Of a stretch of DNA of 10,017 bases, positions 1 through 6,835 are shown piece by piece. The notes under the pieces were generated by a model, which saw only the letters and a program-made list of their open reading frames with translations, did not search any database and was not told the origin of the DNA. The DNA is from Desulfobulbaceae bacterium. GTDB lineage: Bacteria; Desulfobacterota; Desulfobulbia; Desulfobulbales; Desulfobulbaceae. The DNA is taken from NCBI GenBank assembly GCA_027011235.1, contig JALVAI010000160.1, positions 1 through 10,017 on the forward strand, given 5' to 3'. The translations under genes and the position numbers were made by a program. Numbering within the stretch: the stretch's first letter is position 1; each line of letters begins with the position of its first letter.

Positions 1-1866
1 CCGCTCTACCCTGCCGGTAAAAAGCCCAAGATCGGAATCCCGCATGTCAATGGTGATGGTTTGGCCGACCAGGGTCCGCATCCGGTCGATATCATTCTGG
101 GCAATGGAGGCGACAAGGTGTTTTTGACCGGGATTGACGATCCAGAGTATTTCCCGCCCCTTTTTCAGATAGGTGCCAACCAGTTGTCGCAGATGGGGCG
201 CTATCACCGTGCCCGGGCCCGGGGCAGTGATGCGCAGGGCAGCCAGTTCTTCTTCTGCCTGGTGCAGTTGTGTCAGCAGGGCCTGTTGCCTTCGTTTCAG
301 CACCTGCATTACCGGCAGCCTGCCGTTGTTATAGGCTATTCTTGATTGAAGACGGAGCCTGTCAATTTCCAGTTTCAGGATATTTACGGTGGTTCTTTGC
401 TCCGGGTTGTCGAGGATAAGCAGGGTCTGTCCTTTCTTGACCCTGTCGCCGTCTTTGATGAGTATTTGGCTGACAAAACCATCGACCTTGGTCTTGACCC
501 TGTGCTGGTGTTCATATTCGACAACCGCTGGCGCGCGTATTGATCGTTGCCAGCCAATGGTGGCAAGAAGGACTCCGACCAGGACACTCAGGACAAGGGA
601 GCGCAGCAGCAGGTCGCGTGCGACATGGGGATTCATTGCCCGGTAGGTCGGCCAGCGGGCAATAAAGCCATGCAGGGGCATGACGATCCAGACCAACAGA
701 GCTGCAAGGGAGATGAGGATGCCCAGACCGCCGAAAAGCTTGGATGCCATATAGCCAAGCGAGGCCAGGACCAGAAAACGCCAGATATAGACCATTATCC
801 CATATATCCGGATAAACCAGCGCCTGCCACGGGGCATGGTCTCCAGGACAGATGTCGTTTTGATGTTGAGCAGAACACGCGCCCACTGTTCTTTTGTGGA
901 CTGTAATCCCAGTTGATAGAGATTGGGGATACCGACCAGGTCGGAGAGGATATAATAGCCGTCAAAACGCATTAGTGGATTGCCGTTGAACAGAAGTGAG
1001 CTGATACCGGCGACAATAACCGTACGATGGGCAATGAGGCCGGTTGCGCTGTCCGGGTGCGCCGCCCAGATGAGCAGGGCGATCCAGGCAACGGTCAGCT
1101 CACCCAGGATACCGGCGGCGGCAACATGGAGCCGTTGCCAGCGGGACGGAAAATTCCAGGATGAGGTGGCGTCCACATAGGTAAAGGGCATAAAGAGGAT
1201 AAACAGGATACCGGCCTCATGGATCCGGCCGCCGTAACGGTAACAGACCAGGGCGTGAAAAAGTTCATGCAGTACCTTGAGGCCAAGCCAGATCAGCCAT
1301 ATCAGAAAGAGGTTGGCCGGGGCAAAGAACCCGGCGCTCCTGGCATGAAACGCCTGCCAATGGGAAAAAAGAACACCCAGGGCAAGGGCACCTGTAATGA
1401 GCCAGAACAGGCCAAACAGGGGGCCGGTCAGGGGGCGGAGCCAGGGAATGATTCTCCGCAGCAGGGGGTCCGGGTTGCCCAGTGGAATCTTGAACGAGAC
1501 CAGGTTCATTCTGTTGAGCGCCTGCATCGTCTTCATCCGGTTATCCTGCCCCAGCAGGGCATTGAACATTTCCGGGCTGTCGGTTTGCAAGAGCTGCCGG
1601 GAGGCCGCCCATTTGAGGACGGTCATGGCCTGTTCCTCGGACAGGGTTTGGCCATGGGATGCGGCACCACATTGCTGCAGGAGCTCCTCCATGGAGGAAG
1701 AATGGTTGAGATGGGCAAGGAGAAGATACTCTTCCGGACCGATCCGGTAATACATATGCCGGGCCGTGTCCTCGACAATATAATGCTCCTGGCCGGCTTC
1801 CCTGGCCGGAGTAAAGCGCAGGCCGGGCCGAAGCCGGGGCATTGTGACGGGTCCGGTGTTTTGCAT
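1..1866 (-). CDS. PqqD-like / M50 zinc metalloprotease / HlyD adaptor fusion (3' end outside window)
   Basis: The reading frame is open for 622 codons to the window edge with no stop, so the C-terminus is missing. Residues about 10-97 look like a PqqD/RRE-type winged-helix domain (HYIVEDTARHMYYRIGPEEY, then a helical SSMEELLQQC stretch). Residues about 145-440 hold several hydrophobic segments. One carries HELFH (H200, E201, H204), the zinc and catalytic motif of M50 site-2-type proteases; a later one carries NGNPLMRFDGYY with D302, the usual third zinc ligand. After a last membrane helix (about 420-440) comes an HlyD-type periplasmic part: lipoyl-like halves near 448-487 (VDGFVSQILIKDGDRVKKGQ) and 543-578, with a short helical hairpin between. 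By family knowledge it is an inner-membrane protease-adaptor. The ATG at 1866 lies 5 nt after the previous stop and lacks a clear Shine-Dalgarno, suggesting translational coupling; an in-frame ATG at 1842 is an alternative. It could process or translocate a peptide or the upstream giant protein, but the substrate is not shown. Confidence 0.9.
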   Translation of the reverse strand, partial: MQNTGPVTMPRLRPGLRFTPAREAGQEHYIVEDTARHMYYRIGPEEYLLLAHLNHSSSMEELLQQCGAASHGQTLSEEQAMTVLKWAASRQLLQTDSPEMFNALLGQDNRMKTMQALNRMNLVSFKIPLGNPDPLLRRIIPWLRPLTGPLFGLFWLITGALALGVLFSHWQAFHARSAGFFAPANLFLIWLIWLGLKVLHELFHALVCYRYGGRIHEAGILFILFMPFTYVDATSSWNFPSRWQRLHVAAAGILGELTVAWIALLIWAAHPDSATGLIAHRTVIVAGISSLLFNGNPLMRFDGYYILSDLVGIPNLYQLGLQSTKEQWARVLLNIKTTSVLETMPRGRRWFIRIYGIMVYIWRFLVLASLGYMASKLFGGLGILISLAALLVWIVMPLHGFIARWPTYRAMNPHVARDLLLRSLVLSVLVGVLLATIGWQRSIRAPAVVEYEHQHRVKTKVDGFVSQILIKDGDRVKKGQTLLILDNPEQRTTVNILKLEIDRLRLQSRIAYNNGRLPVMQVLKRRQQALLTQLHQAEEELAALRITAPGPGTVIAPHLRQLVGTYLKKGREILWIVNPGQKHLVASIAQNDIDRMRTLVGQTITIDMRDSDLGLFTGRVER

Positions 1867-1871
1867 GGGCT

Positions 1872-3719
1872 TTACAGCAGGGTGTCGAACAGGCCAAGCA
1901 ATGTGTGCCAGGGTTTGCGGAACAGGATCCAGCCGAGTAACCGGGTACCGGCATGGATTTTGGCGGTTCCGCGCATACCTGGGCGGAGGAGGCCGTCCGG
2001 ATTGTCAAACTCGAGGATGCCGATAAAGACGTTGGTGTTGTTTTTTATCTGGGCCCTTGGTTCGATACGGCTAAAATGTTTCTCCCAGGCGGTTTCCTGG
2101 TAGGCCTTGAAACGAACCGAGACCAGGGCGTTTTCCTCCACCTGGGAGATGTTTTTTTCCGGGATGGCGACCTCGACTTCCATCTGCGCAAGCGGTGCCA
2201 CCTCAAACAGGGTCTGGCCACGGTTCACCGGACTGCCCTCGGCCCGCTGCAGATCCCCTGTCAGGACCATGCCGGTGACCGGACTGGTGATAAGCAGGTG
2301 TTTTTGCTGTTCCGTCAGCCGGGTGATCTGCTGGTCAATCTTGAGCATGTCCAGGCGGGCGACCTGGGCGGCGGCAGTATTTCCCCTGGCCGTCTCCTGG
2401 TCCAGTTTTTTCCTTGCCTTGTCCCGTTCCGCCTGCAGGGCGGCAAGTTCAACTTCGGTCTGCCGACCGTCAAGGCGCGCCAGAATGGCCCCCCTGTTCA
2501 CCCTGTCACCGGGCCGGACGTTACTCTCCTTGAGCAGTCCGTCATAGCGGGAAACAATAAAGCGGGTAAACCTTGGCCGCACAACCGCGTCAGCAGTTAT
2601 CCGATAGGGAACGGGCAGAAAAAGGGCAAGAACAAGCACAGCTCCGACCACGGCGGTAACCCTGTTTTGCAGGCTCCAGCCGGAGTGGCTCTGCCCTGTC
2701 TTTTTGGACAGTATTCCTTGCCCGCCGGAGCCGTCAAGGCAGGGGATCAAACCGGCAAGCACCGGTGTAAAGCCTTGCAGGGCCTCCCGGACATGGCCCC
2801 TGTCCATCTGCTTTTTCCATAAAAAGACGGCAACAGCTCGTGGTGTCTCCGATCCTGTGGCCAGAGGCAATAGCAGTATCTGGGAGCCGCCGAAACCGTG
2901 GCAGATTTCCTCGGCAATCAGCGAATTCTGGACCGCGGGATCGCTGCTTTTGGGCCAGGCAAGCGGTCTACCCCTGAGTACGCACTCATCGATTCCCTTT
3001 TGCAACAGGCGCAGTTGGTCGGTTTGACGGTTCTGGGAGGCGATATCTGATATTGCAACTATGCGAATATTTTTTCTATTTGTTCCCCTGGCCAGGGCAC
3101 AAAGGTCTGCGCCGGTAAATGTTTTTAATGACTGATTAAAATGCAGAAGCCGTTCCTTACCGGGAGGCAGGGAGAAAATTTTGCTCAGGGTGGGAAGAAA
3201 CTGGATGGAGAGAGAATTGTTTGCAGCTATCTGCGCGCTTTCCTTGCTCTGCTGGAGGTATTGATCAAGCAATGCTGCTGCAAGTTGCAGGATTACCAGA
3301 AAGGAGGACAGCTTTTCGGGACTGGTGACAAGAAGTACACACAGACATCCGCCATCTCCGGGCAGGGGACAGTTGACGGAGAAGAGGGAGTTGTCGTCGT
3401 TAAGACTTGTTGATCCCGCTTTTTCCTGGCTGATGGCATTGTCGGCACAGCTCTGCAGTATATCGATCAGTCCCGGTCCTGATGTCTGCATCTGTCGGGA
3501 AAGCAGGGTCGTTTCCGCAACCAGGGCCTCATCCTGACGGGTGAAATAGATGGCCCCGGCAGCGTTATTTAACGCAATGGTCTGTTGGAGAAACTGGTTG
3601 AGAAGGGATTTTCGTTCGGCCTGTTGCAGATCCGGCTGGCAAAACAGTGTTGTCACCCGGCGCAGGTCCGGTGGAGAGAGTGTCACACCCCCTTTACTGG
3701 CTTCTGAATGGTGTTGCAC
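1872..3719 (-). CDS. GAF-domain / HlyD-family membrane adaptor fusion
   Basis: This 615-residue protein has a cytosolic N-terminal half and a periplasmic adaptor half. Residues about 35-155 and 185-328 each have the alternating helix-strand pattern of GAF-like domains (for example NNAAGAIYF and FTGADLCALA), with no recognisable kinase or cyclase output. A single hydrophobic helix spans about 352-372. The rest is an HlyD/MFP adaptor: a first lipoyl half near 388-418 (YDGLLKESNVRPGDRVNRG), a helical hairpin 420-474, a second lipoyl half 475-508 (ITSPVTGMVLTGDLQRAEG), and a beta-barrel region to about 590. The C-terminal tail is amphipathic (LLGWILFRKPWHTLLGLF). The start is GTG, 5 nt after the preceding stop and without a good Shine-Dalgarno; the frame closes at a stop just upstream (3732-3734), so no much longer version is possible. 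GTG codons at 3686 and 3656 are weaker alternatives. Family reading: the GAF half may sense a ligand or bind a partner while the adaptor half joins the trans-envelope channel. Ligand and partner are unknown. Confidence 0.88.
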   Translation of the reverse strand: MQHHSEASKGGVTLSPPDLRRVTTLFCQPDLQQAERKSLLNQFLQQTIALNNAAGAIYFTRQDEALVAETTLLSRQMQTSGPGLIDILQSCADNAISQEKAGSTSLNDDNSLFSVNCPLPGDGGCLCVLLVTSPEKLSSFLVILQLAAALLDQYLQQSKESAQIAANNSLSIQFLPTLSKIFSLPPGKERLLHFNQSLKTFTGADLCALARGTNRKNIRIVAISDIASQNRQTDQLRLLQKGIDECVLRGRPLAWPKSSDPAVQNSLIAEEICHGFGGSQILLLPLATGSETPRAVAVFLWKKQMDRGHVREALQGFTPVLAGLIPCLDGSGGQGILSKKTGQSHSGWSLQNRVTAVVGAVLVLALFLPVPYRITADAVVRPRFTRFIVSRYDGLLKESNVRPGDRVNRGAILARLDGRQTEVELAALQAERDKARKKLDQETARGNTAAAQVARLDMLKIDQQITRLTEQQKHLLITSPVTGMVLTGDLQRAEGSPVNRGQTLFEVAPLAQMEVEVAIPEKNISQVEENALVSVRFKAYQETAWEKHFSRIEPRAQIKNNTNVFIGILEFDNPDGLLRPGMRGTAKIHAGTRLLGWILFRKPWHTLLGLFDTLL

Positions 3720-3724
3720 TGAAA

Positions 3725-4030
3725 TTACTGCTTAATATCAGGGATTTTTGCCTGAGCGCTGGCCGGGATCTTTCCCCTGTTTTCATTTGTTTTCAAAATA
3801 TTGCTCAAAACAGCGTGCAATCTGCGGGCTCCTTCTCTGGTCATGGCCATCCTGGTGTGGATGGGCAGAATTGTCTCTCCGGTTGCCGGGTCACCAATGG
3901 GACCGGATGAAAAATTGATGGTCACATCTTCGGCGCTGGTGTTGACAATGAACTGGGAGGCAAAAAGGGCCGAAGTCTCATTGTAGCGGACCTTGATCTG
4001 TTGCTGGTTTTTCTGTTCCTGTTCGGTCAT
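3725..4030 (-). CDS. Small DUF3467-like cytosolic protein
   Basis: The protein has 101 residues. The core from about residue 12 to 80 fits the DUF3467 pattern: KVRYNETSALFASQFIVNTS, then a DVTINF strand, and a later HTRMAMTREGARRLHAVLSN strand-helix segment. There is no signal peptide or membrane segment, so it should be cytosolic. The ATG at 4030 is chosen because a GGAGAA Shine-Dalgarno (4038-4043) sits 7 nt upstream; the frame could extend to 4123 but that part is low-complexity and shared with the adaptor gene. It overlaps the 3' end of the adaptor gene by 53 bp in another frame and is followed 5 nt later by the GAF-HlyD gene, so it belongs to the same transcript. No biochemical function is established for this family to my knowledge. 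Its place between adaptor genes suggests an accessory or regulatory partner, perhaps of the cytosolic GAF or PqqD-like domains. That is inference. Confidence 0.82.
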   Translation of the reverse strand: MTEQEQKNQQQIKVRYNETSALFASQFIVNTSAEDVTINFSSGPIGDPATGETILPIHTRMAMTREGARRLHAVLSNILKTNENRGKIPASAQAKIPDIKQ

Positions 4031-4907
4031 TTGCTGGTTCTCCGGTCGTGTTATTGGTGGCGGTGTCGTCAAGGATAAGCGTGCATCTACTGCCGCTGTC
4101 CAGGCGATGGTCGGGGTTGGCAAGGATAAAACGGACGGAAACTGTACCGCTTTGGGCGTCGATGATCGGTGAGATAATATCTACCTTGCCGATAACCTGT
4201 TGTCCGTTCACCAAAAGTGGAATCTGCTCATTGGGTTTCAGACTGTGCGCCGCTGCCGGCGGCAGGTGAAAGACGGCGTGCAGCGGATCAAGCTGGGCAA
4301 TGGTCAGCAGGGGCTGCGGATCACTGCCACCGATCAACTCGGCCTCCTGCTTGTACAGGGTAACAACGATACCCTCTATCGGACTTGTCAGCTGTTTTTC
4401 CTGTATCTGGGCCTTGATAACTTCGGCCTCACTCTTCTTTATCCGTTGTTTTTCAAGCGCATCCTGTAATTGGGCTCTGGCCATGGCCAGTTCCGTTTTC
4501 GCCGCACTCAGCTCCAGGGGCCTTGCATTGCCGGTCTTTTGAAGTTCCGCCAGCATGCGCATACGGTTTTTCCGCATGGCAACCAGGGCGCGGGCCGCAT
4601 CAATGTCGCCATGTTGTCGGGCTGCCTGCTGTGCCTCGGCAAGACGGGCTTTTAATACTCCGGTTCCCAGCTCGGCCAGCAGGGTCCCCTTGTGAACAGG
4701 GTCATTTTCCCGGACATGGATACTGTCAATACGGTCCCGGTAGGGTGTTGAAATATCGATGACCCGGGCCGGTTCAAGAAAGGTCTCATAGGTGGCGGCG
4801 GCAACGGGCCGAACCATTAGCAGCAGGGTGACAGCCACCAGGGCTGTAATCGGTCCGGCCCATCGCCTGCAGGGGAGGGCAATCAATTGATTACTGCCTG
4901 TGAACAT
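3978..4907 (-). CDS. Periplasmic HlyD/RND-type membrane fusion (adaptor) protein
   Basis: From the ATG at 4907 the protein has 309 residues. Residues 1-38 look like a signal sequence or membrane anchor: basic CRRW, hydrophobic ITALVAVTLLLMV, and a VAA-A cleavage-like site. The adaptor fold follows: first lipoyl half about 48-80 (IDSIHVRENDPVHKGTLLAE), a long charged helical hairpin about 84-170, second lipoyl half 171-205 (LTSPIEGIVVTLYKQEAE), and a beta-barrel region 207-280 with a typical QSGTVSVRF strand. The tail (about 281-309) is Thr/Asn/Pro-rich and probably disordered; part of it is encoded in the overlap with the DUF3467-like gene. The start is uncertain: ATG 4907 overlaps the TolC-like gene by 17 bp and has no good Shine-Dalgarno; ATG 4931 and TTG 4958 lie further upstream. 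By family it bridges inner-membrane components to the outer-membrane channel. Of the three adaptors in the operon it is the only one without an extra fused domain. Confidence 0.88.
   Translation of the reverse strand: MFTGSNQLIALPCRRWAGPITALVAVTLLLMVRPVAAATYETFLEPARVIDISTPYRDRIDSIHVRENDPVHKGTLLAELGTGVLKARLAEAQQAARQHGDIDAARALVAMRKNRMRMLAELQKTGNARPLELSAAKTELAMARAQLQDALEKQRIKKSEAEVIKAQIQEKQLTSPIEGIVVTLYKQEAELIGGSDPQPLLTIAQLDPLHAVFHLPPAAAHSLKPNEQIPLLVNGQQVIGKVDIISPIIDAQSGTVSVRFILANPDHRLDSGSRCTLILDDTATNNTTGEPANDRTGTEKPATDQGPLQ
4038..4043 (-). promoter_or_regulatory. Shine-Dalgarno of the DUF3467-like gene, inside the adaptor coding region
   Basis: GGAGAA ends 7 nt before the ATG at 4030. It lies within the last codons of the upstream adaptor gene and decides the start of the small protein, giving a 53-bp out-of-frame overlap between the two genes. 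Confidence 0.7.
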
Positions 4908-6711
4908 CCATGACCGGCAGAGAGTCTTCATCTTCAGGAATGGTCTTCTCAAAAACAACCTGTTGCTTCGAGACCAGGATTCCCATGGCCCGATAGAGAT
5001 TATATAGAGAGTAGTTATAGGTCAATTCACTTTTTGCAAACAGTTTCTCCGAGTCGGCAAGCCTTTCATGGGCATCCATCAGTCGGTACAGAACATCCCC
5101 ATACTGCTGATGGTTGTCCAGCAGATAATCAACCCGGGAGAGCAGGGATTTGACCTCCTCGTTGTCGGAGCGCATAATCTGATAACTCTGTACCATGGAT
5201 CGGTAGTTTTTTTCAAGCTCGCGGTAGGAAACCTGTGCCTCAAGCAGCACATTCTGTACCGTGGTATCCAGTTGATGCAGGAGCTGGCGGATTTCAAGTT
5301 TTTTCCGCATATTTCTGGCCTCGGCGCCATTGTTGCCCAAGGGGTATTCAAATCGCAGGCCGGCAACATAACTGGGGCTACCCTCGTCAAACTGGTTGGA
5401 ATAGGCGGTGCCGTATTCATAATCTCCTTCCAGCCCCTTGACATAGGTCTGGAAGAAGAGATCGAGGTTGGGCATCAGTTCGTTTTCCGAACGTTGCAGT
5501 CGCAGGTAGGCTGATTGAATATGTTGAATCGCCTGGGCGATTTCCGGCCGGTTTTCCAAGGTCGTCTGCAGCGCATGATCAAAGGAAATATCAAAAAGCT
5601 TGTGGGAGGGAAGCTGCCGGGTAATCAGCTCAAGGGCGGATTTTCCCGTAAGTTCCGGGTCATTGACCAGGGCGCGGATACGGGACTGGGCATTGAGCAT
5701 GGCAAATTCAGCCTGCATGGCGGCCAGCTCATGTGCGCTGACCAGTGATTTTGCCCGGGCCAGCAGACTGGGCGGCACATCAACACCTGTGCGCCGCCGC
5801 ATCTGTTGATAGATTTTTCGGCTTTTTTCAGCAAGCTGCTTTTTCTGCAGGAGTAGAGAACGTTCCAGGTACAGGCCCCAGTAGGCGCGGCTGACTTCAA
5901 GCAGATGGCTTTCCACATTACGCCGGAGTTCCTCGCCGGCAATGGAATGATCAATGATTGCCAGATTGATCGGCGCCTCATTATAGGTAATGCCAAACTG
6001 TTTGAGCAGTGGCTGTTTAACAGTCAGATAGGTGCCGGCACGGGCCTGATCTATGGGATTGAAATAGGTGGAATTGGTGTCCAGGTTACCAATATTCTGT
6101 TTCAGTTCCACCTCGGTGCCGGTGAGGAATTTTTTGCGAATTCCATACTCGATGTTTTTAGAAGTTTCCTTGTATCTGAGGGGGCCACCGGTTTTCAGGT
6201 CATCGCCGACCGGTTCATTGAGATCGGTGAGGCGGCCTTCGGCAAACAACCGGAAGTCAAAAGGTCCTTCCGCTTCCTGGATGGTGGTTTCTCTGATAAG
6301 GGGCAGGTCGGAAAAAACCTTGATCTGCGATGAATATTTCAGCGTCCTTGTGAACAGAGAAGTAACATCGGTGGCAACGGCTGAGCCTTTGCTCAACCGT
6401 TTGTTGATCCTGTTTTGCCACCAGGGCGAATATTTGTCGGGAATGGCCCCGGCACCGATGGTTGATTTTCCTGATTTATCAGAAAAAACACTAATATAGC
6501 TGTTCTCTGCCTGCTCCATTCTCTCAACGAGAGGAGTGTAACGTTGAAAGAGCTTTTCCCGTAATTTTTTATAATCAAGATCACTTTCCTGGGCAGCCTT
6601 TACCGCCACCTGGTAGTCCGTGGGCGTCGTATTTTCTTCGGCCAATACTGGAGGTGTGAAAATCAGGATTTCCAGCGCCACCAGGGCAAGTATTCCAAGT
6701 TTTCTCTTCAT
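4891..6711 (-). CDS. TolC/OEP-family outer-membrane channel protein
   Basis: The protein has 606 residues. A classical signal peptide (MKRKLGILALVALEILIF, cleavage probably after VLA at 22-24) and a Shine-Dalgarno AGGAAGG 7 nt upstream fix the ATG at 6711 over the ATG at 6783. Residues about 26-110 are a charged, partly helical extension. From about 112 the protein follows the outer-membrane efflux protein pattern: FDFRLFAEGRL strand region (151-161), long helices about 255-350 (VSRAYWGLYLERSLLLQKKQ), a second repeat starting near 375 with ENRPEIAQA (386-394), strands at 410-457 (LMPNLDLFFQTYVKG, GLRFEYPLG), and terminal helices with the TolC-like SELTYNYSLYNLYRAMGIL (561-579). Such proteins form trimeric beta-barrel/alpha-tunnel channels across the outer membrane and periplasm. 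The gene leads the tight run of adaptor genes, so it is very likely the exit duct for their system. It is longer than a typical TolC, mostly because of the N-terminal extension. Confidence 0.9.
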   Translation of the reverse strand: MKRKLGILALVALEILIFTPPVLAEENTTPTDYQVAVKAAQESDLDYKKLREKLFQRYTPLVERMEQAENSYISVFSDKSGKSTIGAGAIPDKYSPWWQNRINKRLSKGSAVATDVTSLFTRTLKYSSQIKVFSDLPLIRETTIQEAEGPFDFRLFAEGRLTDLNEPVGDDLKTGGPLRYKETSKNIEYGIRKKFLTGTEVELKQNIGNLDTNSTYFNPIDQARAGTYLTVKQPLLKQFGITYNEAPINLAIIDHSIAGEELRRNVESHLLEVSRAYWGLYLERSLLLQKKQLAEKSRKIYQQMRRRTGVDVPPSLLARAKSLVSAHELAAMQAEFAMLNAQSRIRALVNDPELTGKSALELITRQLPSHKLFDISFDHALQTTLENRPEIAQAIQHIQSAYLRLQRSENELMPNLDLFFQTYVKGLEGDYEYGTAYSNQFDEGSPSYVAGLRFEYPLGNNGAEARNMRKKLEIRQLLHQLDTTVQNVLLEAQVSYRELEKNYRSMVQSYQIMRSDNEEVKSLLSRVDYLLDNHQQYGDVLYRLMDAHERLADSEKLFAKSELTYNYSLYNLYRAMGILVSKQQVVFEKTIPEDEDSLPVMDVHRQ

Positions 6712-6718
6712 CTTTCTT

Positions 6719-6725
6719 CCTTCCT
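6719..6725 (-). promoter_or_regulatory. Shine-Dalgarno of the TolC-like gene
   Basis: AGGAAGG lies 7 nt before the ATG at 6711. It selects this start, which also gives a clean signal peptide, over the in-frame ATG at 6783, which has no such site. Confidence 0.75.
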
Positions 6726-6835
6726 GTTCATTTGAATATCCCGGCGGCAGGAGGCTGCCCCTGTCGGAGTGAGGGATCTTCATGGTTTATTGTGGTGGTT
6801 CCCTGAACATTTTGGTCGATCTATGCTGGTTGGCA

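Noticed and set aside
1..1866. The M50-HlyD gene being a broken gene, since no closed frame appears in the window
   Set aside because: A codon-by-codon reading from 1866 to 1 has no stop or frameshift; it is only cut by the window edge.
1219..2103. Long plus-strand open frame of 294 codons
   Set aside because: It lies opposite the M50-HlyD and GAF-HlyD genes, has a low-complexity Gly/Gln/Pro-rich translation with no domain, and the minus strand has clear motifs and family-like structure here.
1953..2822. Plus-strand open frame of 289 codons
   Set aside because: Antisense shadow of the HlyD part of the GAF-HlyD gene; no recognisable domain and no supporting start context.
6746..6759. Hairpin GGCAG-4 nt-CTGCC in the gap before the TolC-like gene, as a terminator
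   Set aside because: The stem is only 5 bp and no T-run follows on either strand. It gives no support for transcription ending between the giant protein and the TolC-like gene.
6712..6835. Promoter for the export operon in the 124-bp gap
   Set aside because: I could not find a convincing -35/-10 pair or a -24/-12 site; a promoter may exist but the sequence does not show it.
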